Source of the DNA: CAYLNL01 sp964385175
GTDB taxonomy: Bacteria > Bacteroidota > Bacteroidia > Flavobacteriales > Flavobacteriaceae
Direction of reading: 5' to 3'
NCBI GenBank assembly: GCA_964385175.1
Contig: CAYLNL010000007.1
Span: 118,019 to 182,018, forward strand
DNA length: 64,000 bases
Shown here: one piece after another, positions 25,740-32,907 of the stretch
Layout of the letters: every line of letters starts with the position of its first letter
Numbering within the stretch: the stretch's first letter is position 1
Translations under genes and position numbers: made by a program
Notes under the pieces: model-generated
The model's database searches: none
Seen by the model: the letters and a program-made list of their open reading frames with translations, nothing else
Told to the model about the DNA's origin: nothing

Positions 25740-26309
25740 TTGAACAAAGAAACAGCCGGCATGTTTCAGGTTAATTTAGTTGAACAAGCTAAAAAAAGCG
25801 ACCGAAAGGCGCAATTAGCTCTCTATCGCAAGTATGCAGATGCTATGTTTTGCGTGGCTATGCGTTTCTTGAAAAATGAGACAGATGCCGAAGATGTTAC
25901 CCAGGAAGGTTTTATAAAAGCCTTTCAGAAATTGCATCAATATAAAGGAGAGGTAGCTTTTGGGGCCTGGTTGAAGAAAATAGTGATACACAGTTGTATT
26001 GATTTTTTAAAGATGAAGAAAGAAAATTATGTAGCGCTCAATGAAACGTATATGCGCATTGCAGATGAGGAGAGAGATTGGATGGTAGAAGATGATAGCC
26101 TCACGGCGCAAGAAGTGAAACGAGCCATAGAACAACTGCCGGATACCTATAAATATGTAGCGATGCTCTACCTTATAGAAGGATATGACCACGGTGAAAT
26201 ATCAGAAATTCTGCACATCACTGAAATTGCATCCCGAACCCAGTTGATGCGGGCTAAAAACAAACTGAAAGAACTATTAAAACACCAGAAAAATGGCACA
26301 GGATATTAG
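25740..26309 (+). CDS. ECF-type RNA polymerase sigma-70 factor
   Basis: Directs RNA polymerase to a small regulon. Region 2 is visible as YRKYADAMFCVAMRFLKNET and DAEDVTQEGFIKAFQKLHQY (about residues 28-66). Region 4 is a helix-turn-helix around AIEQLPDTYKYVAMLYLIEG and the following YDHGEISEILHI (about 125-160). Length 189 aa is normal. The annotated start is a TTG; an ATG seven codons in (25761, MFQVNLVEQ) is an equally good choice. It overlaps the next gene by 17 bp, which encodes a membrane protein and is probably its regulator. Confidence 0.93.
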   Translation: MNKETAGMFQVNLVEQAKKSDRKAQLALYRKYADAMFCVAMRFLKNETDAEDVTQEGFIKAFQKLHQYKGEVAFGAWLKKIVIHSCIDFLKMKKENYVALNETYMRIADEERDWMVEDDSLTAQEVKRAIEQLPDTYKYVAMLYLIEGYDHGEISEILHITEIASRTQLMRAKNKLKELLKHQKNGTGY

Positions 26310-26874
26310 AGAATTACTACGGCAGGGCGCAGATTTCAATACTGGTAAAATGCGTAAAGGACACATAAAACGTTTTAAAACTAAGTTGAAAGAAGCCTTT
26401 CCCTACTCAAAAAAATCCTTTAGCGGGTTTAACATAGCTGCATCGGTGATTCTATTGGTCAGTGCCGGGTATATTACCTATCGTGCCTTTCAATCGCCCG
26501 GAAAAGAAGTAACAGAGATTCGTAGCCAAGTGCAAGAAAACCCCATGAAAACACTTACGCTGGGCGATATTTCTCCCGATTTAAAAAAAGTAGAAAGCTA
26601 CTATGTGGCTAATATTAATGTAGCTCTTTCTGAGTTAGAGATAAGCGATGAAAATAAACCGCTTATTGGCAGCTATATGAAACAACTTACCCAACTAAAT
26701 GATGAGTATGAACGTCTTAACCATGAGTTAAATGAGTTAGGCCCAAATGAACAAACGGTGAATGCGCTTATAGGAAATTTACAGTTACGATTGCAATTGC
26801 TCTATAAATTAAAAGAAAAGTTAAACCAATTAAATGAATTACAGTATGAAAACACCCTTCATCAACAAACGTAG
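26293..26874 (+). CDS. Putative membrane anti-sigma-like protein
   Basis: 193-aa protein with a basic cytoplasmic N-terminus (~45 residues), one membrane segment at about residues 47-66 (FNIAASVILLVSAGYITYRA) and a periplasmic helical domain rich in Leu, Asn and Glu, probably coiled coil (about 120-190). It overlaps the sigma factor gene by 17 bp. That position and topology suit an anti-sigma factor, but no zinc-binding HxxxCxxC motif is present, so this is inference from context. The last ~29 bp overlap the following DUF4097-like gene. Confidence 0.75.
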   Translation: MAQDIRELLRQGADFNTGKMRKGHIKRFKTKLKEAFPYSKKSFSGFNIAASVILLVSAGYITYRAFQSPGKEVTEIRSQVQENPMKTLTLGDISPDLKKVESYYVANINVALSELEISDENKPLIGSYMKQLTQLNDEYERLNHELNELGPNEQTVNALIGNLQLRLQLLYKLKEKLNQLNELQYENTLHQQT

Positions 26875-28261
26875 GGGGCTGCTGGCGTTTCTTATAGGAT
26901 GCGCCTTGGTTGCCTACGGACAGAAAGAAAGCAAAAATTACTCAGAGCGGTTTGTGGTAAACAAAGATGTAACCATAGACCTTAACACCAACCACACCGA
27001 TGTTGTCCTGGAAACCTGGGATAAAAACGAGGTGGCGGTGGAGGCGCGTATAGAAGTAGAAGGCGTTACGAAAGAAGAAGCCGAAGAATACTTTAAAAAC
27101 TGGGGCTTTGAGGCACTGGGCAACACCAGCAAAGTAACCATTTCTACCAAACCCGGAAATAACTGGTTTTCAGGAGGCAAAGGCGCTACTGTTTTTGCCC
27201 CGGAAGAAGGACAGTTTGAGTTTGATTTTGAATTTCCCGATATACCAGATGTAGAACCTATTATTTCTGAATGGGACGAAATAGCTCCCCTGCCACCGCT
27301 TCCGTTTGCTCCTTTTCCCGATATTTCTTTTGATTATGAAGCCTATAAAAAAGATGGAGACAGATATTTAGAAAAATGGAAAAAAGAATTTAATAAGAAT
27401 TTTGATAAAGACTTCAAATCTAAATTAGAAGAATGGAAAAAAGAAGTGGAGGCGCACAAGGAAGCCCATAAAGATGAGGCGGAGAAGCATCGGCGCATTA
27501 TAAAAATAGAGCGGGATAAGATGATGAAGGAACACGAGAAAATGGCAGATGAGCATAAAAAACAGATTGGAAAAGCGAGGAGCTTCACCTATTCAGCCAA
27601 CACACCTGGTAAAGCCTCTCTATATTATTTTAAATCGGGAGATGAAGATAAAAATGTGAAAGTAAAAAAAATCATCACCATAAAACTACCCAAAGGCGCT
27701 AAATTGAATATGAATGTGCGTCATGGCGAAGTAAAATTGGCCGAAAATTTTAAGGATATCCAAGCAACCTTGTCTCACACAAGGTTGCTGGCTACCCGTA
27801 TAGATGGCGAAAACACCCATATAGAGGCATCCTATTCACCCGTATCAGTAACCTATTGGGAGCAGGGGCAGCTCAATGTAAACTATGTAAAAGACGTAAC
27901 CCTGCAGAACGTAAAAAATGTAAGCCTGTCTTCTACTTCCTCCGATGTGCTTATTGAAACCCTCGCAGGCGATGCTTCTATTGAAGGAAATTTTGGCTCG
28001 CTGAAAATTCAAAATATAAAAGACGACTTTAAAAAAATAAACCTCATTTTAGATAATGCTGACGCCGTTATTACCCTGCCCCAAACTGCTTTCAACTTTT
28101 CCTGCAACGCATCCAGTTCCAAAGTCCAGCTTCCCCAACAACTTCAGTTAGACGTTACCAAAAAAGACGCTTACCAACAAGCAAAAGGCTACTACAAGCA
28201 AAAAAACAGCCAAAAAAACATTTCCCTTACCCTTACTTTTAGCGATGTAGTTGTTCAGTAG
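26846..28261 (+). CDS. Secreted DUF4097-like protein with a charged coiled-coil insert
   Basis: Third gene of the sigma factor operon. The ATG at 26846 gives a signal peptide (MKTPFINKRRGLLAFLIGCALVAYG); an in-frame ATG at 26834 adds four residues. The N-terminal VNKDVTIDLNTNHTDVVLET and the C-terminal LSSTSSDVLIETLAGDASI look like beta-helical ladders of the DUF4097 adhesin-like family. Between them, about residues 165-245, is a strongly charged Lys/Glu/His-rich helix with repeated EWKKE and EHEKM patterns, preceded by a Pro-rich acidic stretch (PLPPLPFAPFP). Role unknown; possibly an envelope sensor or effector of the sigma system. It overlaps the convergent msrA 3' end by 23 bp. Confidence 0.8.
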   Translation: MKTPFINKRRGLLAFLIGCALVAYGQKESKNYSERFVVNKDVTIDLNTNHTDVVLETWDKNEVAVEARIEVEGVTKEEAEEYFKNWGFEALGNTSKVTISTKPGNNWFSGGKGATVFAPEEGQFEFDFEFPDIPDVEPIISEWDEIAPLPPLPFAPFPDISFDYEAYKKDGDRYLEKWKKEFNKNFDKDFKSKLEEWKKEVEAHKEAHKDEAEKHRRIIKIERDKMMKEHEKMADEHKKQIGKARSFTYSANTPGKASLYYFKSGDEDKNVKVKKIITIKLPKGAKLNMNVRHGEVKLAENFKDIQATLSHTRLLATRIDGENTHIEASYSPVSVTYWEQGQLNVNYVKDVTLQNVKNVSLSSTSSDVLIETLAGDASIEGNFGSLKIQNIKDDFKKINLILDNADAVITLPQTAFNFSCNASSSKVQLPQQLQLDVTKKDAYQQAKGYYKQKNSQKNISLTLTFSDVVVQ

Positions 28262-28910
28262 CGCTTTTCTTCTTCAACAATTCCGGGAATTTTTGCCGGA
28301 ACTTCTTTAAACGCGGAATAGACACGTTCTGCACATAGGGATTACCCGGATGCAACCGCTCGTAGTTTTGATGATAGGCTTCTGCCCTCCAGAATTTTTT
28401 GAACGGCGCTACCTCGGTTACAATAGGAGCATTAAAAACCTTTTTTTGTGTTAGTTGACGGATGTAGTTTTCAATACTCTTTTTTTCCGCCTCATTTTGA
28501 TAAAAAGCGATAGAACGATATTGAGTTCCTTTGTCAGGTCCCTGGCGGTTAAGTGTAGTAGGGTCGTGCGAGCCAAAAAATATTTTTACCAGCGTTTCAA
28601 AAGAGACGATGCTGGGATTGTAATAAATTTCTACCGATTCGGCATGTGAGGTATCGCCACTGCCCACTGCTTCATAACTCGGGTTAGCTTCATTTCCGCC
28701 CGAATAGCCAGAAATTACTTCTTCCACCCCGTTTACACTTTCAAAAATAGCTTCCACACACCAAAAACAGCCAGCAGCAAAATAAGCCTTGCGATAACCG
28801 GAAAGGTCTTTGGGTTGAGAACTATTAATCATTTTTGAGGTATGGGCCTCAGGCTGGCAATTCCCGGAAAATAAGCCCAGGAAAAATACGAGGATAATAG
28901 ATATTTTCAT
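28239..28910 (-). CDS. msrA: Peptide-methionine (S)-S-oxide reductase, lipoprotein form
   Basis: Reduces the S-epimer of methionine sulfoxide in proteins. The catalytic motif is YFAAGCFWCVEAIF (GCFWC at about residues 46-50), with GYSGG, HAESVEIYYNP, FFGSHDPTTLNRQGPDKGTQ and the C-terminal AEAYHQNY block. The N-terminus MKISIILVFFLGLFSGNCQP is a signal peptide with a lipobox-like end, so the enzyme is probably anchored and periplasmic; family members are often cytosolic. Length 223 aa includes a ~45-residue N-terminal extension. No msrB is adjacent. Confidence 0.94.
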   Translation of the reverse strand: MKISIILVFFLGLFSGNCQPEAHTSKMINSSQPKDLSGYRKAYFAAGCFWCVEAIFESVNGVEEVISGYSGGNEANPSYEAVGSGDTSHAESVEIYYNPSIVSFETLVKIFFGSHDPTTLNRQGPDKGTQYRSIAFYQNEAEKKSIENYIRQLTQKKVFNAPIVTEVAPFKKFWRAEAYHQNYERLHPGNPYVQNVSIPRLKKFRQKFPELLKKKSATEQLHR

Positions 28911-29019
28911 TTAGTTATTTTTTGTTTGTTAAGAAGTTTTATCAATTTGTCTTTCTCTTATTTGTGCTTTAGGATGATTAGGCGAGAGCCAAAATTACTC
29001 ATAGTTTTTAAAAAAAGAG

Positions 29020-29259
29020 ATGTTAATAAGTTATTTCTGTGATATTTCTGACGTTGATTTTTTATTTTTAGGTTTGTCAAGTTATTTTAAATATGGAGGA
29101 GGCATTGTTTCCTCTTATTGGTCTGAATCGTCAGGTAGTTGTACTACTCATTACCATGATACCTTTAATGATATAAATGGAGATGGGCAACGCAATGCAG
29201 GAGAACCCGGCTCTATTTGCAGCGAGACGATATGCGATCAGGATTGTATAGATGGTTAA
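29020..29259 (+). CDS. Putative RiPP precursor-like small Cys-rich protein
   Basis: 79-aa ORF starting the accessory island. The C-terminal half is Ser/Thr/Asp/Cys-rich (SGSCTTHYHDTF, then NDINGDGQRNAGEPG, then CSETICDQDCIDG) and follows a GGG (about residues 27-29) that resembles a double-glycine leader end. The N-terminus is hydrophobic and does not look like the MRKLE leaders of the two downstream precursors, so the leader may be divergent or decayed. A strong intrinsic terminator lies 24 bp after the stop, which argues that the ORF is a real, separately transcribed gene. The NDINGDG segment could bind Ca2+. Assignment as a precursor is inference. Confidence 0.5.
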   Translation: MLISYFCDISDVDFLFLGLSSYFKYGGGIVSSYWSESSGSCTTHYHDTFNDINGDGQRNAGEPGSICSETICDQDCIDG

Positions 29260-29283
29260 GAATAACTATTTAGTAACACAAAA

Positions 29284-29317
29284 GGGTGTCCTATAGCCTA
29301 TAGAACACCCTCTTTTA
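29284..29317 (+). terminator. Intrinsic terminator after the small Cys-rich gene
   Basis: GGGTGTCCTATAG pairs with CTATAGAACACCC (13 bp, one mismatch) almost without a loop, followed by TCTTTTATT. It separates the first small gene from the lipoprotein at 29327. Confidence 0.85.
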
Positions 29318-29326
29318 TTATTTAAT

Positions 29327-29878
29327 ATGAAATCTTTTTTTGCCTTTTTGCTTATTCTCATTACTTCGTGCGGAAGTAATTATAACCTGAGTAATAGTCA
29401 AATCAATTTTTTAAACAAAAAAATTGATGCTATGTATGAATTAGATCAATCTAACAGGCTGTATCTAGATACGATTGATTCTATATTTGGAGTTGATACC
29501 AAATCAAATGAACGCTACATCCCAATCCTGGAGAAAAAGAAAATTTTAGGAGACAGATATACAGAATACGCCAGAAAAAGAGATAGTGTATTTAAAATTA
29601 TTGATTCTATCGATGTTATCAATACAAAAGAACTTATCGCCATTACAAAAAAATACGGGTTTCCAAGCAGAGAACGCCTGAAAGTGTATAAAGCGAAGGC
29701 ATATTTTCTTTTTGTTCATTCCGACAGGAGATTTTTCCCAGAAATCCAAGAATTGATAGAAAAAGAATATACCGCCAAGCGAATTTCAGAATATGAGAAA
29801 GCCTATATTATGTGGAATATAAACGGCAGAAATGGGCAGCCTCCCAGAGCAGGTGAAAATGATACAGTAGTGTATTAA
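29327..29878 (+). CDS. Lipoprotein related to the one at 30311
   Basis: 183 aa with a lipoprotein signal peptide ending LLILITSCGS. The C-terminal part has the order ELIAITKKYGFPSRE, AYFLFVHSDRRFFPEI, then IEKEYTAKRISEYEKAYIM. It parallels KLITIFNTLGYPNEK, ILLHTKDS and the G-Q-A-S-P-R-D-Y-A-T-M segment of the 30311 protein, so the two are paralogues. The pattern (I-x-K-x-G-Y/F-P, then an H-x-D/S) resembles DUF6624. Its function is unknown; its repeated occurrence before an ATP-grasp gene suggests a role in the peptide pathway. The truncated ATP-grasp gene starts 5 bp downstream. Confidence 0.75.
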   Translation: MKSFFAFLLILITSCGSNYNLSNSQINFLNKKIDAMYELDQSNRLYLDTIDSIFGVDTKSNERYIPILEKKKILGDRYTEYARKRDSVFKIIDSIDVINTKELIAITKKYGFPSRERLKVYKAKAYFLFVHSDRRFFPEIQELIEKEYTAKRISEYEKAYIMWNINGRNGQPPRAGENDTVVY

Positions 29879-29883
29879 ATAAA

Positions 29884-30174
29884 ATGGTAGTCATCATTTC
29901 AGAAGAAAACGACATCACTACAAATTTAATCGTTGAGTGGTGTATTGGCTATGATATACCTTGCAAACGGATAAATGCTAATGATTATACCAAATTTAGC
30001 CTTGAAATAACAAATGAAAGTGAAGATGTAAGGCTCAATGAACAAAAATTACCCTCTAAAAAAATCTTTTTTAATCGGCGAGGAAAAATCAATATCCTCC
30101 CACAGGTCAATTTAAAAGATAAGTGTCTTTTTAATTCTAAAGTTGATTTTCATCACACAAACGATAAAAAATAA
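29884..30174 (+). pseudogene. Truncated grasp-with-SPASM ATP-grasp ligase (N-terminal remnant)
   Basis: 96 codons that match only the N-terminal ~95 residues of the 313-aa ATP-grasp protein at 31769. MVVIISEENDITTNLIVEW corresponds to MILIITQEADYSTNMVIDW, then INANDYT to INENDIL, and FFNRRGKINI to VWYRRGMLNF. The reading frame then ends at a TAA. The ATP-binding and metal-binding parts are missing, so it cannot be catalytic by itself. No continuation was recognised in the 136 bp downstream, which suggests deletion rather than a single frameshift. It could survive as a leader-binding fragment, but decay is simpler. Confidence 0.75.
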
Positions 30175-30310
30175 CTCATTTATGATGGTATATATTTTAA
30201 AGAAATAGAAAGCAAGACAAATTAACAAGATTTTCAGCAGAGATGTTGATAAAATAATTTTGCAACTATGTTATTTCTACTTTTCTTTGTATAAGAATTT
30301 TTGAAATTGA

Positions 30311-31246
30311 TTGCATAAAGAAAGTATCTTTTTATTAATCGTACTTATGGTATTATGTCTTTTAGCAGGATTTTTTTTCTCTTGTAATTCAACTATGTAC
30401 CCTCTAAAAAAGGAAAAAGAGATTAATTATATACCCTATTATTTAAAAGTATATGAAGCAGACAGTTTATACATTATTGGGGAATATGAAAGAAGCTATA
30501 CAATTTTAGATAGTTTGTTTAAAAGCTATGAACCGCTTGATCTGCCTATTTATCAAGAATATGTTACTTACAATAAATTAAAGATAGTTTTAAAAATAAG
30601 GATAAAACGAAGCGAATTTTCTGAGTTATTTTCAAAACATGGCTACACAAGAGAATATATAGAAAATGATTCTTTATTGAATAGTTATTACAATAAGAAT
30701 AAAAAATATTTTGATAATAATTTTAGTGGATTGAGAAAGAATTATCTATCCTCCCTTAATCTTGAATTGAGAAAAACAATTCTTGAAATGAAACAACAAG
30801 ATCAGTTGTATAGGAAAAAAGAGTATAAAAATCATCTCGAGGAGCAAGAGAGAATAGACTCGCTGAATACCGTTAAGTTGATAACTATTTTTAATACGCT
30901 TGGTTATCCTAATGAAAAATTAATAGGAAATTTTTCTATTGATAATACCAATTCAAATATCAGCGCCATACTCTTGCATACAAAAGATTCTATACGGGTA
31001 AATTATTTTATGCCAAAAATTTTAGAATATGTTAAGAAAGGGCAAGCATCCCCAAGAGATTATGCTACCATGCAAGACCAGTATTTTTTATATAATGGCG
31101 AAGAGCAATATTACGGTACATATACCACTAAGGAAAAAATAACAGTGCCTGTTAGTGAACTAAACAGAAGAAGAAAAACTATAGGCTTGCCAAACTATGA
31201 CTATGAAAATTGGAGAACTAAAAAGTTATTTTCTGAATATTATTAA
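30311..31246 (+). CDS. Lipoprotein with a DUF6624-like C-terminal domain, beside the RiPP genes
   Basis: 311 aa. A TTG at 30311 gives a complete signal peptide (MHKESIFLLIVLMVLCLL...FFSC) with a lipobox-like FFFSC; the first ATG (30347) would remove its basic N-terminus. The middle is helical and rich in Tyr, Lys and Glu. The C-terminal ~130 residues follow the DUF6624 pattern: DQLYR, LNTVKLITIFNTLGYPNEK, AILLHTKDS, YATMQDQYFLYNGEEQYYGT. The function is unknown; the domain would face the periplasm. It ends 28 bp before the first precursor gene, so the two are probably in one transcript. Confidence 0.75.
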   Translation: MHKESIFLLIVLMVLCLLAGFFFSCNSTMYPLKKEKEINYIPYYLKVYEADSLYIIGEYERSYTILDSLFKSYEPLDLPIYQEYVTYNKLKIVLKIRIKRSEFSELFSKHGYTREYIENDSLLNSYYNKNKKYFDNNFSGLRKNYLSSLNLELRKTILEMKQQDQLYRKKEYKNHLEEQERIDSLNTVKLITIFNTLGYPNEKLIGNFSIDNTNSNISAILLHTKDSIRVNYFMPKILEYVKKGQASPRDYATMQDQYFLYNGEEQYYGTYTTKEKITVPVSELNRRRKTIGLPNYDYENWRTKKLFSEYY

Positions 31247-31274
31247 AAAATTTATCAACCCTAAAACAAAAATT

Positions 31275-31484
31275 ATGCGAAAATTAGAAGAATTTAAAAG
31301 TATCCTAAGTAATGATTCCTTTTTAAATGATGCTTCATTACACAAAATTAACGGTGCCGGAAAAAGTAAATACACCTGTATAGAAAGCACCAGTGAAGGT
31401 GACTGCTGTGATTCACAAGTTACCACACAATATGACGAAAACGGTAAAATTATCAGCGAAGAGGTAAATATATATCCTTGTTAA
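31275..31484 (+). CDS. RiPP precursor peptide 1 (grasp-with-SPASM type)
   Basis: 69 aa from the ATG at 31275; an in-frame ATG at 31197 lies inside the lipoprotein gene and is rejected. The leader MRKLEEFKSILSNDSFLNDA... ends at a GG-like site, LHKINGAG (about residues 26-33). The core has Thr/Ser and acidic residues plus four Cys (YTCIESTSEGDCCDS, ending NIYPC), suitable for ester or amide cross-links between Ser/Thr/Lys and Asp/Glu, as ATP-grasp ligases make in graspetides. Its leader matches that of the next ORF. The precursor role is strongly suggested by context, but the modification is not known. Confidence 0.8.
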   Translation: MRKLEEFKSILSNDSFLNDASLHKINGAGKSKYTCIESTSEGDCCDSQVTTQYDENGKIISEEVNIYPC

Positions 31485-31504
31485 ATTAATAAATTATAGT
31501 GATT

Positions 31505-31729
31505 ATGAGAAAATTAGAAAAGTTTGCAGCTATCAATTCAAATAGTATTGATAGATTAAGAAAAAGTGAGTCAGATTTAATTAACGGAGGAATAGGAGGG
31601 GCGACTTCCTATTGTTCGCAGTACGAGACCACTTGTATTGATAATTGCCAGGATTATCAATGGAGGCATTATAAAGATGGGAATTTAGTTTGGAGTTTAG
31701 ATCATACTACAGATACAGATTGTCAGTAA
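31505..31729 (+). CDS. RiPP precursor peptide 2 (grasp-with-SPASM type)
   Basis: 74 aa from the ATG at 31505 (a GTG two codons upstream is in frame). The leader MRKLEKFAAINSNSIDRLRK ends at SDLINGGIGG, a clear double-glycine motif. The core differs from that of peptide 1: CSQYETTCIDNCQDY, then WRHYKDGNLVWSLDHTTDTDCQ, again with four Cys, many Thr/Asp and an aromatic-rich centre. The shared N-terminus (MRKLE-F and ING) with unlike cores is the hallmark of a precursor pair served by one maturation machinery. The ATP-grasp gene begins 39 bp downstream. Confidence 0.83.
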   Translation: MRKLEKFAAINSNSIDRLRKSESDLINGGIGGATSYCSQYETTCIDNCQDYQWRHYKDGNLVWSLDHTTDTDCQ

Positions 31730-31768
31730 TTCACTTTTATTGTCTCTAAATATTTGTGAAATGTTAAA

Positions 31769-32710
31769 ATGATTTTAATCATTACCCAGGAAGCCGATTA
31801 CTCAACCAATATGGTGATTGATTGGCTTCATTTTTTTGGTTTAGATTGGGTTAGGATAAACGAGAATGATATACTCGATATTTCTTTTGCGGGAGAAGAT
31901 ATAAAAGTTAATCATGATCTGTTTAACTTTTTGCTTTCTGAAATTACAGCAGTATGGTATAGAAGGGGAATGTTGAATTTCAAATTTAATGATGTAGAAG
32001 ACAAAAATATTAATGATTTCAGAAAGATAGAACTTAGTAAGATTCGGGAATTTTTTTACTACAAACTATCATTATTGCCCCATATAAACAGATATACTAA
32101 CTCAGATGTAAATAAGTTAATTGTTAATGACATAGCAAAAAAATGTGGGCTTATCGTTCCTAAAGATTATTTAGTAAGTGAAAGCAAGTCCCTGAGTAAA
32201 ATTCAGAAAACTAAAAAACTTGCCACCAAATCTGTTTCAGGAAATACGATGTTTAATTACGAAGAGTTTTATTTTATTGGTTACACCTCAATGATTAAAG
32301 ACCCTGAAAAAAATCCTGAAACCTTCTTCCCCTCATTGGTTCAAAACTATATTAAAAAGAAATATGAATTAAGAATTTTCTACCTTCACAGAAAATTCTG
32401 GTCTATGGCTATTTTTTCTCAAGAAGATGAGCAGACCTCCGTTGATTTTAGAAATTATAATAAAAAAAAGCCAAACAGAAATGTACCTTACAAGTTACCC
32501 TTTGAAGTTGAAAGGAAACTTATCGATTTGATGGAAAAATTAAAACTCAACTCAGGTTCAATAGATATGATAGTTACAAACGATAACGAGTTTGTTTTTT
32601 TAGAAGTAAACCCGATTGGACAATTTGGTATGGTATCCAATCCCTGTAATTATTATCTTCACCGGGAAATCGCCCATTTTTTTAAGGTTAATAACAAAAA
32701 TAAAGATTGA
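31769..32710 (+). CDS. gwsG: Grasp-with-SPASM system ATP-grasp peptide maturase
   Basis: 313-aa ATP-grasp ligase that probably activates Asp/Glu side chains of the precursor for cross-linking. The N-terminal preATP-grasp domain carries AVWYRRGMLNF (about residues 71-81). The ATP-binding lysine region follows (KKLATKSVSGNTMF, about 149-162). The metal-binding end of the fold is GSIDMIVTNDNEFVFLEVNP (about 264-283) with the Glu-x-Asn ligands. It resembles microviridin-type MdnB/C ligases and the family named GwsG; the name is given for that family resemblance. An unrelated 62-aa ORF starts 8 bp after the stop and links it to the SPASM gene. Confidence 0.85.
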   Translation: MILIITQEADYSTNMVIDWLHFFGLDWVRINENDILDISFAGEDIKVNHDLFNFLLSEITAVWYRRGMLNFKFNDVEDKNINDFRKIELSKIREFFYYKLSLLPHINRYTNSDVNKLIVNDIAKKCGLIVPKDYLVSESKSLSKIQKTKKLATKSVSGNTMFNYEEFYFIGYTSMIKDPEKNPETFFPSLVQNYIKKKYELRIFYLHRKFWSMAIFSQEDEQTSVDFRNYNKKKPNRNVPYKLPFEVERKLIDLMEKLKLNSGSIDMIVTNDNEFVFLEVNPIGQFGMVSNPCNYYLHREIAHFFKVNNKNKD

Positions 32711-32718
32711 TAAAATAT

Positions 32719-32907
32719 ATGAGTAAAATTGGTGATTTTAAGAAATCGCTTGAAAACAGTAAGTCTGAATTACCATTGGTGCTTCATAATATTGATATAA
32801 AACTAAGGGAAAAGATAGTATCCGGAAAAGTGCTGAAAATGAAAAAATACAGGACAAATACTTTCTCAGTTCAAGGCTACTATAAACATGTATCCAGGTT
32901 TATATGA
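32719..32907 (+). CDS. Unknown 62-aa protein between the ATP-grasp and SPASM genes
   Basis: Start ATG 32719 (an in-frame TTG at 32707 overlaps the ATP-grasp stop). MSKIGDFKKSLENSK at the N-terminus is followed by a basic, aromatic C-terminus (KMKKYRTNTFSVQGYYKHVS). There is no signal peptide, membrane segment or Gly-Gly motif. The stop overlaps the SPASM gene start as ATGA, so the two are translationally coupled and probably act together. I do not recognise the family. It could be a small accessory subunit, a leader-binding helper or a third, atypical substrate. Confidence 0.6.
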   Translation: MSKIGDFKKSLENSKSELPLVLHNIDIKLREKIVSGKVLKMKKYRTNTFSVQGYYKHVSRFI

